The notes beneath the pieces are model-generated. The model worked only from the letters and a program-made list of their open reading frames with translations, had not been told where the DNA came from and searched no databases. A program made the position numbers and the translations under genes. 64,000 bases of DNA from a virus, in IMG/VR virus record IMGVR_UViG_3300003690_003261, positions 1-64,000 of that record; one strand, 5' to 3'. Below are positions 15,176 to 24,400 of this stretch, in pieces. Each line of letters begins with the position of its first letter. The stretch's first letter is position 1.

Positions 15176-16762
15176 TTATCCTTTTATCAACGCCATATAT
15201 TCTTGAGTATATACTTCTGCTTGTCCTGTACGTTGATCTTCTTTCGTCATTTTATGACCCCGCATTCCCGGTATAGTTGTTGATATGTTAGTTGTAGAAG
15301 TTGAAATGGAAGATAAAAATTGTTTACTATACTCTATATCTTTGTGGCTTTCTACAATCACTGTATCTCTCACCCAACACCCAATAGCAAATGACATTAC
15401 CAAATCATCATTATAGCTACGCATCGCCTGGGGCCTTCCTGAATGCCAAATAAATGTTTTCATTTCAGAAAGCAGCCGATTAGAGTTAATCTTAATTAGT
15501 TTGTTTCTCATAAACTCTTCCATCTTCGCCACAATCAAAGGTCGTGTTTTAGAAGATGTTGTAAATCCAGGGATTACGTTTGACTGCCACTGGGCCGCGA
15601 TTGGATCGACGTATTGATGTTCACCTTTGGTTGAATGATATAGGTTAGGATACCCTTTATCTAAAAGTTTTTTAAGTACTGCATAACCTATATTATTATT
15701 TTCTATAACTAACATGGGATTTCCGTACTCGGAAGCCACATTATATAAAATATCTGCAAAGTCATCAGGGGTTGGTTTTCCTACATACTCAGCCACAACT
15801 TCCATTGTGGCAAGTTCAAATATATGAAAAGCACTATTATCTTTGCCATCTCCCCGCGCAACATCTGCAACAATTAAATAAGGTTTTTCCCCTTCGTGGC
15901 GTTTCCAAATCCAATAGTTTCTATCAAAACCAGTTCGGTATTCTGGGGTTGTAGTCCTCTCTAAATACCACTGAATGTCGTCGGGGTGTATGACGGTTTC
16001 GCCGGACACATTAAAGTTACACTCAAGCTCCTGTGCAATCTGGCGCTTCGACATATTCATGGTTTCTTTCTCAAACCACGTCTTGTCTCTGTCGGGGTGA
16101 ACATCCCATAACAATGTCGTCATATAAAAATCGTTGGTGCCGGCTTCAGCTTCGACACAACTTTGATGGAACCAGTTTCCTACGCCGTTCGGAGTTGATA
16201 GAGCGATGCAGCGGCCGCCAGTCGATAAAGTAGGATAAAGAGCTGTCCACAACTCTCCTAACTTTTCAACGTGAGCGGCCTCATCAACAACGAGTAAGGA
16301 TAGAGCTTCTGAACGTCCAGCATCAGCTGAAGTGGAAGAACTCTTAATCTGTGAACCATTAGAAAGTTCAAAAGAGGTTCTGTTATCAACTACAATTTCG
16401 GATATGCGCATCCAGCCAGGCAAATGTTTGATAATTGCTTTTACTTTTTTCACTAAATTGGTGGCAGTTTGCAATTTGGTGGCCACAACAAGAATGTTCT
16501 TATCGCGATGAAAAAGCATAAGCCACGCGATATAGGCTGCAGTAATTGTAGATATGCCAAGTTGTCGTGCCTTAAGAATAATATTAAAGCGATAATCGCT
16601 AAAATCTTTTAATAGATCTTTCTGATAATCATACGCATTAAACGGTATGAGCCCACGTTGTGGATGGGAAATCCGACAATAACTTGTCGTAAAATGAACT
16701 GGGTCTTTGCCCGCACGGACAATTTCTTTTAATATCTCTTGCTTGGTTAGAGCGTTCCCCAT
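15176..16762 (-). CDS. Terminase large subunit (gp17-like)
   Basis: A 528-residue packaging motor. The ATPase half has an adenine-binding DYQKDLL (about 44), a variant Walker A ARQLGIST (about 65), Walker B LLVVDEAAH (about 157) and the coupling motif CIALSTPNG (about 185). The nuclease half has IVADVARGDGKDNSAFHIFE (first Asp, about 296), MLVIENNNIGYAVL (Glu) and SYNDDLVMSFAIG (last Asp pair, about 449), the RNase-H-like acidic set. It cuts concatemeric DNA and pumps it through the portal. The ATG at 16762 has a weak ribosome site. It lies between a small unknown gene, where a small terminase could be expected, and the portal. Confidence 0.95.
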   Translation of the reverse strand: MGNALTKQEILKEIVRAGKDPVHFTTSYCRISHPQRGLIPFNAYDYQKDLLKDFSDYRFNIILKARQLGISTITAAYIAWLMLFHRDKNILVVATKLQTATNLVKKVKAIIKHLPGWMRISEIVVDNRTSFELSNGSQIKSSSTSADAGRSEALSLLVVDEAAHVEKLGELWTALYPTLSTGGRCIALSTPNGVGNWFHQSCVEAEAGTNDFYMTTLLWDVHPDRDKTWFEKETMNMSKRQIAQELECNFNVSGETVIHPDDIQWYLERTTTPEYRTGFDRNYWIWKRHEGEKPYLIVADVARGDGKDNSAFHIFELATMEVVAEYVGKPTPDDFADILYNVASEYGNPMLVIENNNIGYAVLKKLLDKGYPNLYHSTKGEHQYVDPIAAQWQSNVIPGFTTSSKTRPLIVAKMEEFMRNKLIKINSNRLLSEMKTFIWHSGRPQAMRSYNDDLVMSFAIGCWVRDTVIVESHKDIEYSKQFLSSISTSTTNISTTIPGMRGHKMTKEDQRTGQAEVYTQEYMALIKG

Positions 16763-16770
16763 AACATTTG

Positions 16771-17322
16771 TTATTTGCCTTTACGAGTGTCGTTAGAAGG
16801 ACGTTTATTCTTTGGGCCGAGGGCCAACCAATCGCGGACTGCTTTATCAAGACGATCCTTATCTGATCCACGTTCCACCCCTATTACCTCTTTAAGACCG
16901 CCGATAAGATAATCGCAATGAGCTTGAACATCTGTGCGATAGTTGGACATCCTTTGAACAAAAATGTGGTGGTCGCCTTCCTTAGTTAAAGTAAGCGTGT
17001 TACCGGTGATGGCTTTATATTCTTTCTTCAAGAACTTTATCACTTCTTGTAACTGACGAGTGACCTCGTCTTCAAAGTCGTTCCGCTGTACTTCTTTGAT
17101 TCGCGCCTCTGATTGATAAGACAGGCGTAAGAGGGGGCCGTTAAATTTTACCTTAAATCCATCCATCACGCGCCGATCATTGATATAATGACCTTCTTGT
17201 CTTTTCAGACCAGCGTCCCGGGCCTTGGCATCTGCCTGCAGTGATTCCTCGTGCGCTCCGTCCCAGCCTCCATTGGCGGCCGCCTGAGCAATTCCTTGAA
17301 TTATTTCTAGTACTGTCGCCAT
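16771..17322 (-). CDS. Unknown protein upstream of terminase; candidate small terminase or assembly factor
   Basis: A 183-residue protein starting MATVLEIIQGIAQAAANGGW. The rest is helical and charged: YQSEARIKEVQRNDFEDEVT, LQEVIKFLKKEYKAITGNTL, and a basic C-terminus ending GPKNKRPSNDTRKGK. AAGGA ahead of ATG 17322 supports this start over a longer frame overlapping the zinc-ribbon gene. It directly precedes the large terminase, the classic position of the small terminase, and its size and helical, basic nature would fit, but no diagnostic motif is visible. The label is positional. Confidence 0.5.
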   Translation of the reverse strand: MATVLEIIQGIAQAAANGGWDGAHEESLQADAKARDAGLKRQEGHYINDRRVMDGFKVKFNGPLLRLSYQSEARIKEVQRNDFEDEVTRQLQEVIKFLKKEYKAITGNTLTLTKEGDHHIFVQRMSNYRTDVQAHCDYLIGGLKEVIGVERGSDKDRLDKAVRDWLALGPKNKRPSNDTRKGK

Positions 17323-17323
17323 A

Positions 17324-17710
17324 TTATTTTTCCTTCTCCGGTCTCCAACCAGTTTGCCATCTATCCTCTCTTCCTTCGACATATTGTACATAACAGCCGA
17401 AGCAAGCCTCGAACTTATTCATATACAAATCATCCCGGGGATGAAAAGAATATTTCTCACAAACCAAGCACGCCCGATTGTGGTCTCTAGTAAGTAGTTT
17501 TTTGTTTATTAAAAATCCGTCTTGTTCCACTTTGGTTTGAGCATCTGTCAATTTAGCAAACTTCTGACGTTCCTCTAAGGACTGGTCAAGGTACTCTTTT
17601 TCTTTCTCATCGTTCCAAAAACGCTTTGGATTATTTATAGTTTCCTCTCCATATTTTTGAGATATGGCTTTTTCGAGCTTTGCAATATATTGTTGTTTAT
17701 CTTCTGACAT
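17324..17710 (-). CDS. Small zinc-ribbon protein
   Basis: A 128-residue protein with a charged helical first half and a C-terminal metal-binding module. RACLVCEKYSFHPRDDLYMN and FEACFGCYVQYVEGREDRW supply Cys-x2-Cys and Cys-x2-Cys pairs about 21 residues apart, a four-cysteine zinc ribbon. The end, RWQTGWRPEKEK, is basic and aromatic. It lies immediately upstream of the gene before terminase. Zinc ribbons of this kind often bind nucleic acid, so a packaging or transcription accessory role is possible but not shown. Confidence 0.55.
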   Translation of the reverse strand: MSEDKQQYIAKLEKAISQKYGEETINNPKRFWNDEKEKEYLDQSLEERQKFAKLTDAQTKVEQDGFLINKKLLTRDHNRACLVCEKYSFHPRDDLYMNKFEACFGCYVQYVEGREDRWQTGWRPEKEK

Positions 17711-19578
17711 TATACTACAGTACTATACTCTCCACCGGGATTAAAATAAATGGTTGAATTACTAGCGTTGGTACAATGTCCAACTATTCTCACAATATCA
17801 CCGGAGGTGTTGGGCTTTGTCAGGGTCATCGCGCCAGCAGTGGTAGACATGAAGACAGCCGCCCCGGGGGAGGGCTCATCCAACAAGCCGGTATCATTGT
17901 TGAAAAACCCATCAAGCATAAGCCCCGCAGCTACACTGGCACCCAGAGCGATCGCCAGAAGGCCTGTAGATTTAGAGTCATCAGCGTCGGCCCGATACCA
18001 GAAACCATCGGTGTCCAGCTCCAGTAAGTAGCCGGCCGAAATCGTCACGCCGTCGCCTAGAGCGCCAAATGTTACAATAGTTCCGGTGCCCGTGTCATTA
18101 TCAAGACCAGTAGGATCTGATACTGAGTTGAGGCCCTCGTCATTAAAGCCCAATGAATTGGTGCCATCTGTGAAGTTAAAGGCACCAGCCCCGTCAATTG
18201 AAAGAGTGTTGGTGCCGTCTCCGACACTAAACGCGCCGGTGCTAGAATCATATATAAAGTTACTATTAGTTGCCATAGAACCACCAGTACTGGTATGAAC
18301 AACGGCCTTACTAGTAGAAAGGCCCGTAACTGTAAGGGCGCCGGTACCTGCTTCGGCACCTTCCACAGTCAAGGTGCCCCCATCAAACGTAAGATTCTCC
18401 TCCCCCTGAACTGTGCTAGAATTTACTGAAGTTATAATTCTCGTCGCGCCGGGGGTGTTATATGTTTCAATGGCGCCGCCGCCAGTTGCGGCCGTTGTCA
18501 TCGAGGTATCGTCAGAAAAAGTAATCTTGGGAGTTCTCAAGCTGGCGGTTACTTCGCCCCCTCCGCCGCCGCCGTTGATAGTAACGTCAGCAACCGTCAG
18601 CACCCCAGTGGTATTGAGGAAGTTTAAACTGCTATTGCCAATGATGTTGTTGGTGCCACCGCCCCATGTAGGAACTTCGCCCTCCACGCCGGAACCTACG
18701 CCTGGGTAAACCAAGCCTGTCAAGCCGCCCCCAGCGCCAGTATAAGAGCCAGCATCCATTGTACCATCGCTAGACATTGTGCAGGTTCCGCCATTGCCCG
18801 CAACCACGATCGACGAGTTCGCCCCTTCCGCCTTCGGAGAGGTTATAGTACACGAACCGAGTCCATTACCACTAATCTGGCAACTTGCATTACCCAGCGC
18901 GTCGACGGTGCTGATTACAGTACCGCCGCCGGGGAATGTGATTTCCTCGGTGGCGTCATCTGCATCTGCCGTGACTCCCCAGCAGCCACCGGAGGGGTAA
19001 TCAACGCTGGCATCAGCGCCGTCATCGTCGCCGGCGGCTTCGAAGCCTATTCCGTCGTCCAGCTTGCCTACGAAGATCCCGCCGCCGCCGGTCGAATCGT
19101 CGCCACCGGTGACGATGACGGTGCCGTCCCCGGTGCCGCCGTCGAGGGTGGCGTCGGCGCCCGTGTCGTCGACAAAGTCGGTGATACAGCCTCCATCATC
19201 GCCGGGGGTGTCGATGCTGTCGGTGCAACTGTCTGGAGTGCAGGTACAAGTGCAATCAGCGCCGTCCTCGCCGTCTTCGCCCGGTTGCGTGATTATGATG
19301 GTGGTGGTGGTTCCCGGGTCGCCCGTGGGTCCAGGGGGGCCCTCTAAGCTTAAACCTCCATCACCATCATAGGTAAACCCTGGATCGCAGCCCCAATAGC
19401 CCTCGGAGCCCGGAGTTGGAGGCTCCCAAAAAGGTACAGAACCGGTGACATGGCAAGCCGAGCCGCTAAAGCAATCGCCGCACCCCTTCATCGACCATAG
19501 GGGATGAGGGTAGTAGCGCTTAAGCCACGCCAGAAGAGCCTGAGGGCTATAAACAGCATCAATGGGTCTACTGACCAT
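17710..19578 (-). CDS. Gly/Asp-rich, Cys-rich virion fibre or adhesin
   Basis: A 622-residue protein of low complexity. An unusual N-terminal segment has several Cys residues (GCGDCFSGSACHVTG). A short collagen-like part (GPPGPTGDPG) leads to a Cys cluster (DCTCTCTPDSCTD), followed by Gly/Asp-rich repeats and beta-solenoid-like GTNTLSIDGAGAFNFTDGTN segments. The C-terminal 110 residues form a distinct domain (GFWYRADADDSKSTGLLAI; GHCTNASNSTIYFNPGG) that I recognise as a common end domain of marine phage fibres. The ATG overlaps the upstream lysis-type gene by 11 bases and has a GGAG site. Location between lysis and packaging genes is odd for a fibre and may mark an inserted module. Confidence 0.65.
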   Translation of the reverse strand: MVSRPIDAVYSPQALLAWLKRYYPHPLWSMKGCGDCFSGSACHVTGSVPFWEPPTPGSEGYWGCDPGFTYDGDGGLSLEGPPGPTGDPGTTTTIIITQPGEDGEDGADCTCTCTPDSCTDSIDTPGDDGGCITDFVDDTGADATLDGGTGDGTVIVTGGDDSTGGGGIFVGKLDDGIGFEAAGDDDGADASVDYPSGGCWGVTADADDATEEITFPGGGTVISTVDALGNASCQISGNGLGSCTITSPKAEGANSSIVVAGNGGTCTMSSDGTMDAGSYTGAGGGLTGLVYPGVGSGVEGEVPTWGGGTNNIIGNSSLNFLNTTGVLTVADVTINGGGGGGEVTASLRTPKITFSDDTSMTTAATGGGAIETYNTPGATRIITSVNSSTVQGEENLTFDGGTLTVEGAEAGTGALTVTGLSTSKAVVHTSTGGSMATNSNFIYDSSTGAFSVGDGTNTLSIDGAGAFNFTDGTNSLGFNDEGLNSVSDPTGLDNDTGTGTIVTFGALGDGVTISAGYLLELDTDGFWYRADADDSKSTGLLAIALGASVAAGLMLDGFFNNDTGLLDEPSPGAAVFMSTTAGAMTLTKPNTSGDIVRIVGHCTNASNSTIYFNPGGEYSTVV

Positions 19579-20056
19579 CTGTCACAATCTCCGTTGAAAT
19601 AGCAAAAATACCCAATGACGTAAGGGTGCCAATTCCAAACCCCAGAGCAACCATCCACGGATCCTTGTTTGGGTTTTGCTTAAGAATGAGTTTTTCCAAA
19701 CGATCATTTTCAGCAATTTTAAGAATCATCATCGATTCGTATCGATCCTTCCATGATTGAATTTCAATATCTTTATAATCCAATTGTAGCTGGAACCTCT
19801 CGCTTTGAATGTGTAACTCATAGCTGATGCGCAAGTCACATGAGGCATCTTCAAACTTTTTCTCAACCGCAATCTTGGCGGCCGCATCAAACGATAGTAA
19901 TACGCCGTCAAATGGCGCGGGGTCGCCTGTTTCTAATGGTACAACGTCATAAGAAATGTCTTCAGTTTCTTCTTCAACTTCTTCTTCAGCGGCGACTAAA
20001 TATGATGGGAATAATAAAAATGAAATTAAATAAAGTGATAATATTTTTTTAACCAT
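19568..20056 (-). CDS. Spanin-like or envelope protein with signal peptide and C-terminal membrane helix
   Basis: A 162-residue protein. The N-terminal KKILSLYLISFLLFPSYLVAA is a signal peptide or anchor. An acidic linker follows, then LETGDPAPFDGVLLSFDAA, a coiled coil (about 60-130; DRYESMMILKIAENDRLEKL), and a C-terminal membrane helix (WMVALGFGIGTLTSLGIFAI). The PAPFDGVLL segment recurs in phage envelope proteins of the inner-spanin type, which span the periplasm and fuse membranes at the end of lysis. It overlaps its neighbour by 8 bases in a membrane-protein cluster. A spanin role is an inference from topology and context. Confidence 0.6.
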   Translation of the reverse strand: MVKKILSLYLISFLLFPSYLVAAEEEVEEETEDISYDVVPLETGDPAPFDGVLLSFDAAAKIAVEKKFEDASCDLRISYELHIQSERFQLQLDYKDIEIQSWKDRYESMMILKIAENDRLEKLILKQNPNKDPWMVALGFGIGTLTSLGIFAISTEIVTDGQ

Positions 20057-20465
20057 GCTCTAATCCGTATAACTTCGCGATCTCTCTAGATAATCTTTCG
20101 GGATCATTATAACTTTCATCAACAAGTTTTTTAAGTTCTGCTTTTTTTGTCTTATCTAGGTCTTCATCTCTGGTTTTAAATTCTTCTTCTAACTCGGCCA
20201 CGCGTTTGTGATATTCTTCTAGACGTACGTTTTTCTCTGTGACCTCTGTGTTGTGAACGTGGGCCAACGTTTCCATTTCTGCGTCATGGGCGTCTCTTTT
20301 GATTTCCATCAAGTCTACAAGCGATGCCACAAAGGCTCCGTTCCTCGTCACCAACCACAGAAGTATCGCTATAATTAGGCCCAAGGCCAATACAAGAGCC
20401 CACCAAAACTTTTTGGCATAAAGCCATATTTTTTTGGCAACTAATTTTACTTTCAGACCTGTCAA
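20049..20465 (-). CDS. Membrane-anchored coiled-coil protein (lysis cassette candidate)
   Basis: A 138-residue protein with one N-terminal membrane helix (WWALVLALGLIIAILLWLV, about residues 21-39) and a long charged coiled coil (EIKRDAHDAEMETLAHVHNT through EEEFKTRDEDLDKTKKAELK), ending in a small helix, SREIAKLYGLEHG. The start is TTG at 20465, supported by AGGA 9 bases upstream, directly after the stop of the holin-like gene. One membrane anchor plus a periplasmic coiled coil is the layout of Rz-type inner spanins. With two other membrane genes beside it, a lysis role is likely, but other envelope functions remain possible. Confidence 0.55.
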   Translation of the reverse strand: MTGLKVKLVAKKIWLYAKKFWWALVLALGLIIAILLWLVTRNGAFVASLVDLMEIKRDAHDAEMETLAHVHNTEVTEKNVRLEEYHKRVAELEEEFKTRDEDLDKTKKAELKKLVDESYNDPERLSREIAKLYGLEHG

Positions 20466-20651
20466 TTAATTATGTCCTTTCAAACGAGCGACCGTATCTA
20501 CAACGGTTTGACCCCCAATATAAACACATGTAATAATTACCCAGTCTGCCGATGTCAAATCTGCAAACAGTAACAAACATGTTGCTGTTGTCCAAGCTAG
20601 CAACTTACGAGATACTAACTTTTGTAACCCTTTATCTACTATGTGTCTCAT
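20466..20651 (-). CDS. Holin-like small membrane protein
   Basis: A 61-residue protein with two hydrophobic stretches (KLLAWTTATCLLLFADLTSA and WVIITCVYIGGQTVVDTVA) and a short basic tail. Size, two membrane helices, and the SADW followed by Y-x-G-x-Q-x-V-x-D pattern fit small phage holins, which form holes in the inner membrane to time lysis. The ATG at 20651 has GGAG 9 bases upstream; an in-frame reading from 20705 lacks such a site and runs into the divergent gene's leader. It is the first gene of the membrane cluster and starts only 43 bases from the divergent J-domain gene. Confidence 0.6.
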   Translation of the reverse strand: MRHIVDKGLQKLVSRKLLAWTTATCLLLFADLTSADWVIITCVYIGGQTVVDTVARLKGHN

Positions 20652-20693
20652 GAGAACCCACTCCTCTATTCTAATTAGGAAGGAATCCGAAGT

Positions 20694-21410
20694 ATGTCTA
20701 AACAACTTAAATACAGATTTAAAAAAACTTTAAAAAAAGCAGATTTTGTACACGCCGATCTAGAGTATCATAAAGAATTGATTCCCGAAGCCCAAAAATT
20801 ATTCTTCGACACCATCGCTGAGCTAATCGCGGTGTTGCCCGAAGAAGATCAGGAACAACTTAAAAAGATCGATCAACACAAACAAGAGATGTTTCAACAA
20901 CATATTCTCGAAAATATAAACAAACAAAAAGAGGCCGCGGTGATAGAAGAGTCTCGCGACGTAGAGGAAGGAGGCACCCTAGTCCCAACCGATATAGAGG
21001 TTATAGAGAACCCGCAAGAACAGGTTGAGAAAAGAAAACTTATAGAATTAAAAAAGCTTTTCCATAGAATTGCCGAGCAAACACATCCGGACAAAATGGG
21101 AGCTAGTGGCTTCTCCCACCAAGAAATACAGCGTTTAGAAAAAGTATTTAAAAAAGCGCTTAGCGCCTACCACGAAAACAATTGGTATATCCTTTATTCT
21201 ATCGCTATAGATTTGGGGCTAGAAATAGGCGGACTCGACCAAGAACACATCGACTGGGTAGAAGACGACATAAGAAATACTCTAAGCGAGATTTCCCAAA
21301 TAGGACGGCTCCTAGCATGGATTTGGTATACGGGCGACCCGGGGGTTCGTGGCGCAGCCTTAAAAGATTATTTTCAACAAATATACGGAGTTAACTGCCC
21401 GGGTTTGTAG
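20694..21410 (+). CDS. J-domain (DnaJ-like) protein
   Basis: The only plus-strand gene, 238 residues. Residues 1-110 are helical and charged. The segment LKKLFHRIAEQTHPDKMGAS (about 120-140) holds the HPDK motif that activates DnaK/Hsp70, followed by helix III (RLEKVFKKALSAYHENNWYI), so the J-domain lies in the middle rather than at the N-terminus. The C-terminal part has IDWVEDDIRNTLSEISQIG and an aromatic LLAWIWYTGDPG. AGGAAGGA ends 8 bases before ATG. It probably recruits host DnaK to a phage task such as virion assembly or replication, but the client is unknown. It ends one base from the convergent recombination gene, with no terminator between them. Confidence 0.8.
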   Translation: MSKQLKYRFKKTLKKADFVHADLEYHKELIPEAQKLFFDTIAELIAVLPEEDQEQLKKIDQHKQEMFQQHILENINKQKEAAVIEESRDVEEGGTLVPTDIEVIENPQEQVEKRKLIELKKLFHRIAEQTHPDKMGASGFSHQEIQRLEKVFKKALSAYHENNWYILYSIAIDLGLEIGGLDQEHIDWVEDDIRNTLSEISQIGRLLAWIWYTGDPGVRGAALKDYFQQIYGVNCPGL

Positions 21411-21411
21411 C

Positions 21412-24400
21412 CTATTGGGCCACGCGAGCATAATCTCCTGATTTATCAATTGAAATTTCAACGTCAACAACATCTTTCAAAGAATCTAAATGAGAAATCA
21501 AAATAACTGTTTTAAAATACATCTTGATTAACTGAAGAATTCGGACAAACCCTTCCATATTTTCAGCATCAAGAGCAGTGCCAGGCTCATCAAGAATAAA
21601 TATATTTCCCTTGGGCAGAGAGGAAACAGATAACAAAGCCAAACGAATTGCCATGGCTGACACGGTCTTTTCGGCTCCCGATCCCATTTCGATTGGGCGG
21701 GGCTCATGCTTGGGGTGCTTAATCAAGATGTCCAGTTTTCGACCATCTTCTTGAAAGAAGACCTCAAAGTCAACAATATTAGAAATCACTTTGGCAATTT
21801 CTTCATTTATGACGGGCAATCTCTTTTTAATAATATCGTAGGCAATACCATTCGAATGAGTGCACCGCATAAATAAATCGTAAGCGGTGTACTCCTGTCG
21901 AATATCGAGAAGTTCCGATTTCTTTTCATTTAAATCGTCAACCTTCTGTTCTAAAGAACCAATCAAACGATGATTTTGATTTATTTCTTCTTCACCATTC
22001 ACAAGAGATTCTTTTAATAAATCAGTTTTTTGCTGCACTTCGTTTCGCGATGTAATAAGCTTCTCTATATTCTGAATTAGTTCTTTCTTTTCCTCATACA
22101 AAGCAATTTTTTCATTGGTCTCGGTTAACTCATTCTTATAATTCTTGATTTTTGCATATAGTTTTTCGATCGAAACTTTATTATCTCTCTTTTCTATCTC
22201 AAGATTATTCTTTTGAATTATAATACCATTATATTTATCAATTAAATCAACGAGTTCCATAGAATTCACAGAGATAATTTTTGTCTTATAATCTTTGGCT
22301 TTTTCAATCTCATCAATAATCTCTACTTCTAACGAGGGCAGCTCCACTGCGGCCAAATGTGCATCACGGATGAATTGACACATGGGAAATTGATCCCCGC
22401 ACGGCACCTCATCCAGCAAGCGCAATTTCTTGCTCATTCCTTTATAATCATTATCAAGCAATCTGGCTGCGGTTATGGTATCATCATAGTTCTTCTTGAA
22501 AGTGTCGTATTCTTTCTTTTGCTCTAGCAAATCTTCAACATCAATCGTCGTAAGAAAATCATCATATTCTTTTAACTGTTCCTCGTATACACTATTTTCT
22601 TCTTTAAGTTCCACCACATTTATATTTGTGTGCTCAACTTTGTTTTGTGTCTCCGTGCGACTTTCCACCAACATCTTAATATCAAGGCGCTCCGCCGGAA
22701 TGGAATCAATTTGTTGAGTTAGTGACATATATTCTTCTTCGGCAATCCCCATTTCTTGTCGCAGTGAGCCGCATGCAACTATTTCTTGCTGTAGTTGTTT
22801 CCGAGCTTCGTCTCTATGAAGTTCGGCAATCGCTATATCCTCGTCATAGTTGATCTCTCCGACGCGACGAAGAAGGGCTTTTAAGTCGGCGCAGTCCTCT
22901 TGGGCCAACTTAAACTTCCGCTCAAAGATGTCTAAATCCAGGAACTTAGCTAAGATTTCTTTCCGGCGAGTCGACCCCTCTTTAATAAACGCCAAACTAT
23001 CGAGTTGGCTGGCCATAGAAGTCAAAAGGAAGTCTTCTACCGTACCAAATCTCTTGCGAATATGGGCGTCCGTCTCATTCCTGGTGGTACCGTTAAGACT
23101 TACTGTCTCTCCTGAAACGGGATCAACACCACTAAAATCTAAATTGGTCCTCGCTTCATTGGTCACAACACCTTTGAGCTTCTTTACATATTTTTCAGAA
23201 GTTCTTTCAATTGTGTATACTTTGTCTCCGACTTGTACTTCAATGAGGCCGCGGCAATCTTTTTTATTCTGGTTAATAATATTGTAATTTTTGCGTTCGT
23301 TCTTTGATGTCGTGTTGAACATCGTGTATAACAGGCCATCGATAATACTCGACTTTCCTGAAAAGTTTTTTCCAAAAATGCCCACAATCCCATTTAAATT
23401 GGAAAAGTCGACGCTGTTATCAGCCCCATAATTAAATAAATTATCCCATTCAAACCTGTTTAGATTCCAATTAATATTCCTAGCTATTTCCTCAGTCTCT
23501 TCAATTTGCGAATTATACTTTCGATTCAGATTAAATACTCGTTGTAGGGTGTCTTCGCTGGGCGTGTAGTCCGTAAGGTACTCGCGAATAAGGTTTTCCT
23601 GAACGCCCTTGTCCCTTAGATTCTCGACCTTAAATCCTGCACCAATCTCAACAGTGCCGCGCTCGCCGGCGGCGCGATTGAGAAAAGTGATACTCTCGGG
23701 ATTAAACCTATGCTTGGCCACCTCAACTGCCTTACGCATCACATCAAGCGGCAAGTTGTTATTACTTACTAAGCGCAAACGTGCGCCGTCAGGAACCTTA
23801 GTCCCGCGGGGCATTCGTCCCTTTGGTGTAAGTTCTATTGTTACGAATGGCTTTGGGTTGAGCAATACATGGTGCCTCACTTCAAATGTATTTTTATCTT
23901 CGATCTCCCAAATCAAGAATCCTTTATCATTGGTCTCGCCATGATTCTGTTGAACTGTGGAGCCAGCGTATCTTACGCGACCTTCGGTATCCAAGATCTG
24001 GTTTGTCTTGTGAATATCCCCCAACAAAGCATAATCGTGGCCCCCAAAGATTCCCACGTCATGGTCACCCCGGGTCATCACCCAACCGGTGTCGGTCTTC
24101 ACACCAGACACAGATCCGTGATAAAGGGCGATGTTGATTCTATCAGGGTCACTCGGCATCACCCAGTTCTCTTCGTCAAAAACCGAGAGCACGTTGAAGG
24201 CGATGTGCGGCCCTACAAGGACTTCTCCTGCGTTCTTAAGCAGATGTAGGTCCGGTAGGTTCAAAGCCTTCACAATGGGCGACAGGGCGTCCTGACGGGT
24301 ACTATTGCGTAAGTTGCCGTCGTGGTTGCCCAAGATGATGTAGGTGGGTGCGATGGAGGCAAGATTTGCGAAGAAGTCGGAGCAAAGCTCAACGAACTCT

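Noticed and set aside
20651-20705. Longer holin-like protein from 20705
   Set aside because: No ribosome site; it would overlap the divergent J-domain start, whereas ATG 20651 has GGAG at good spacing.
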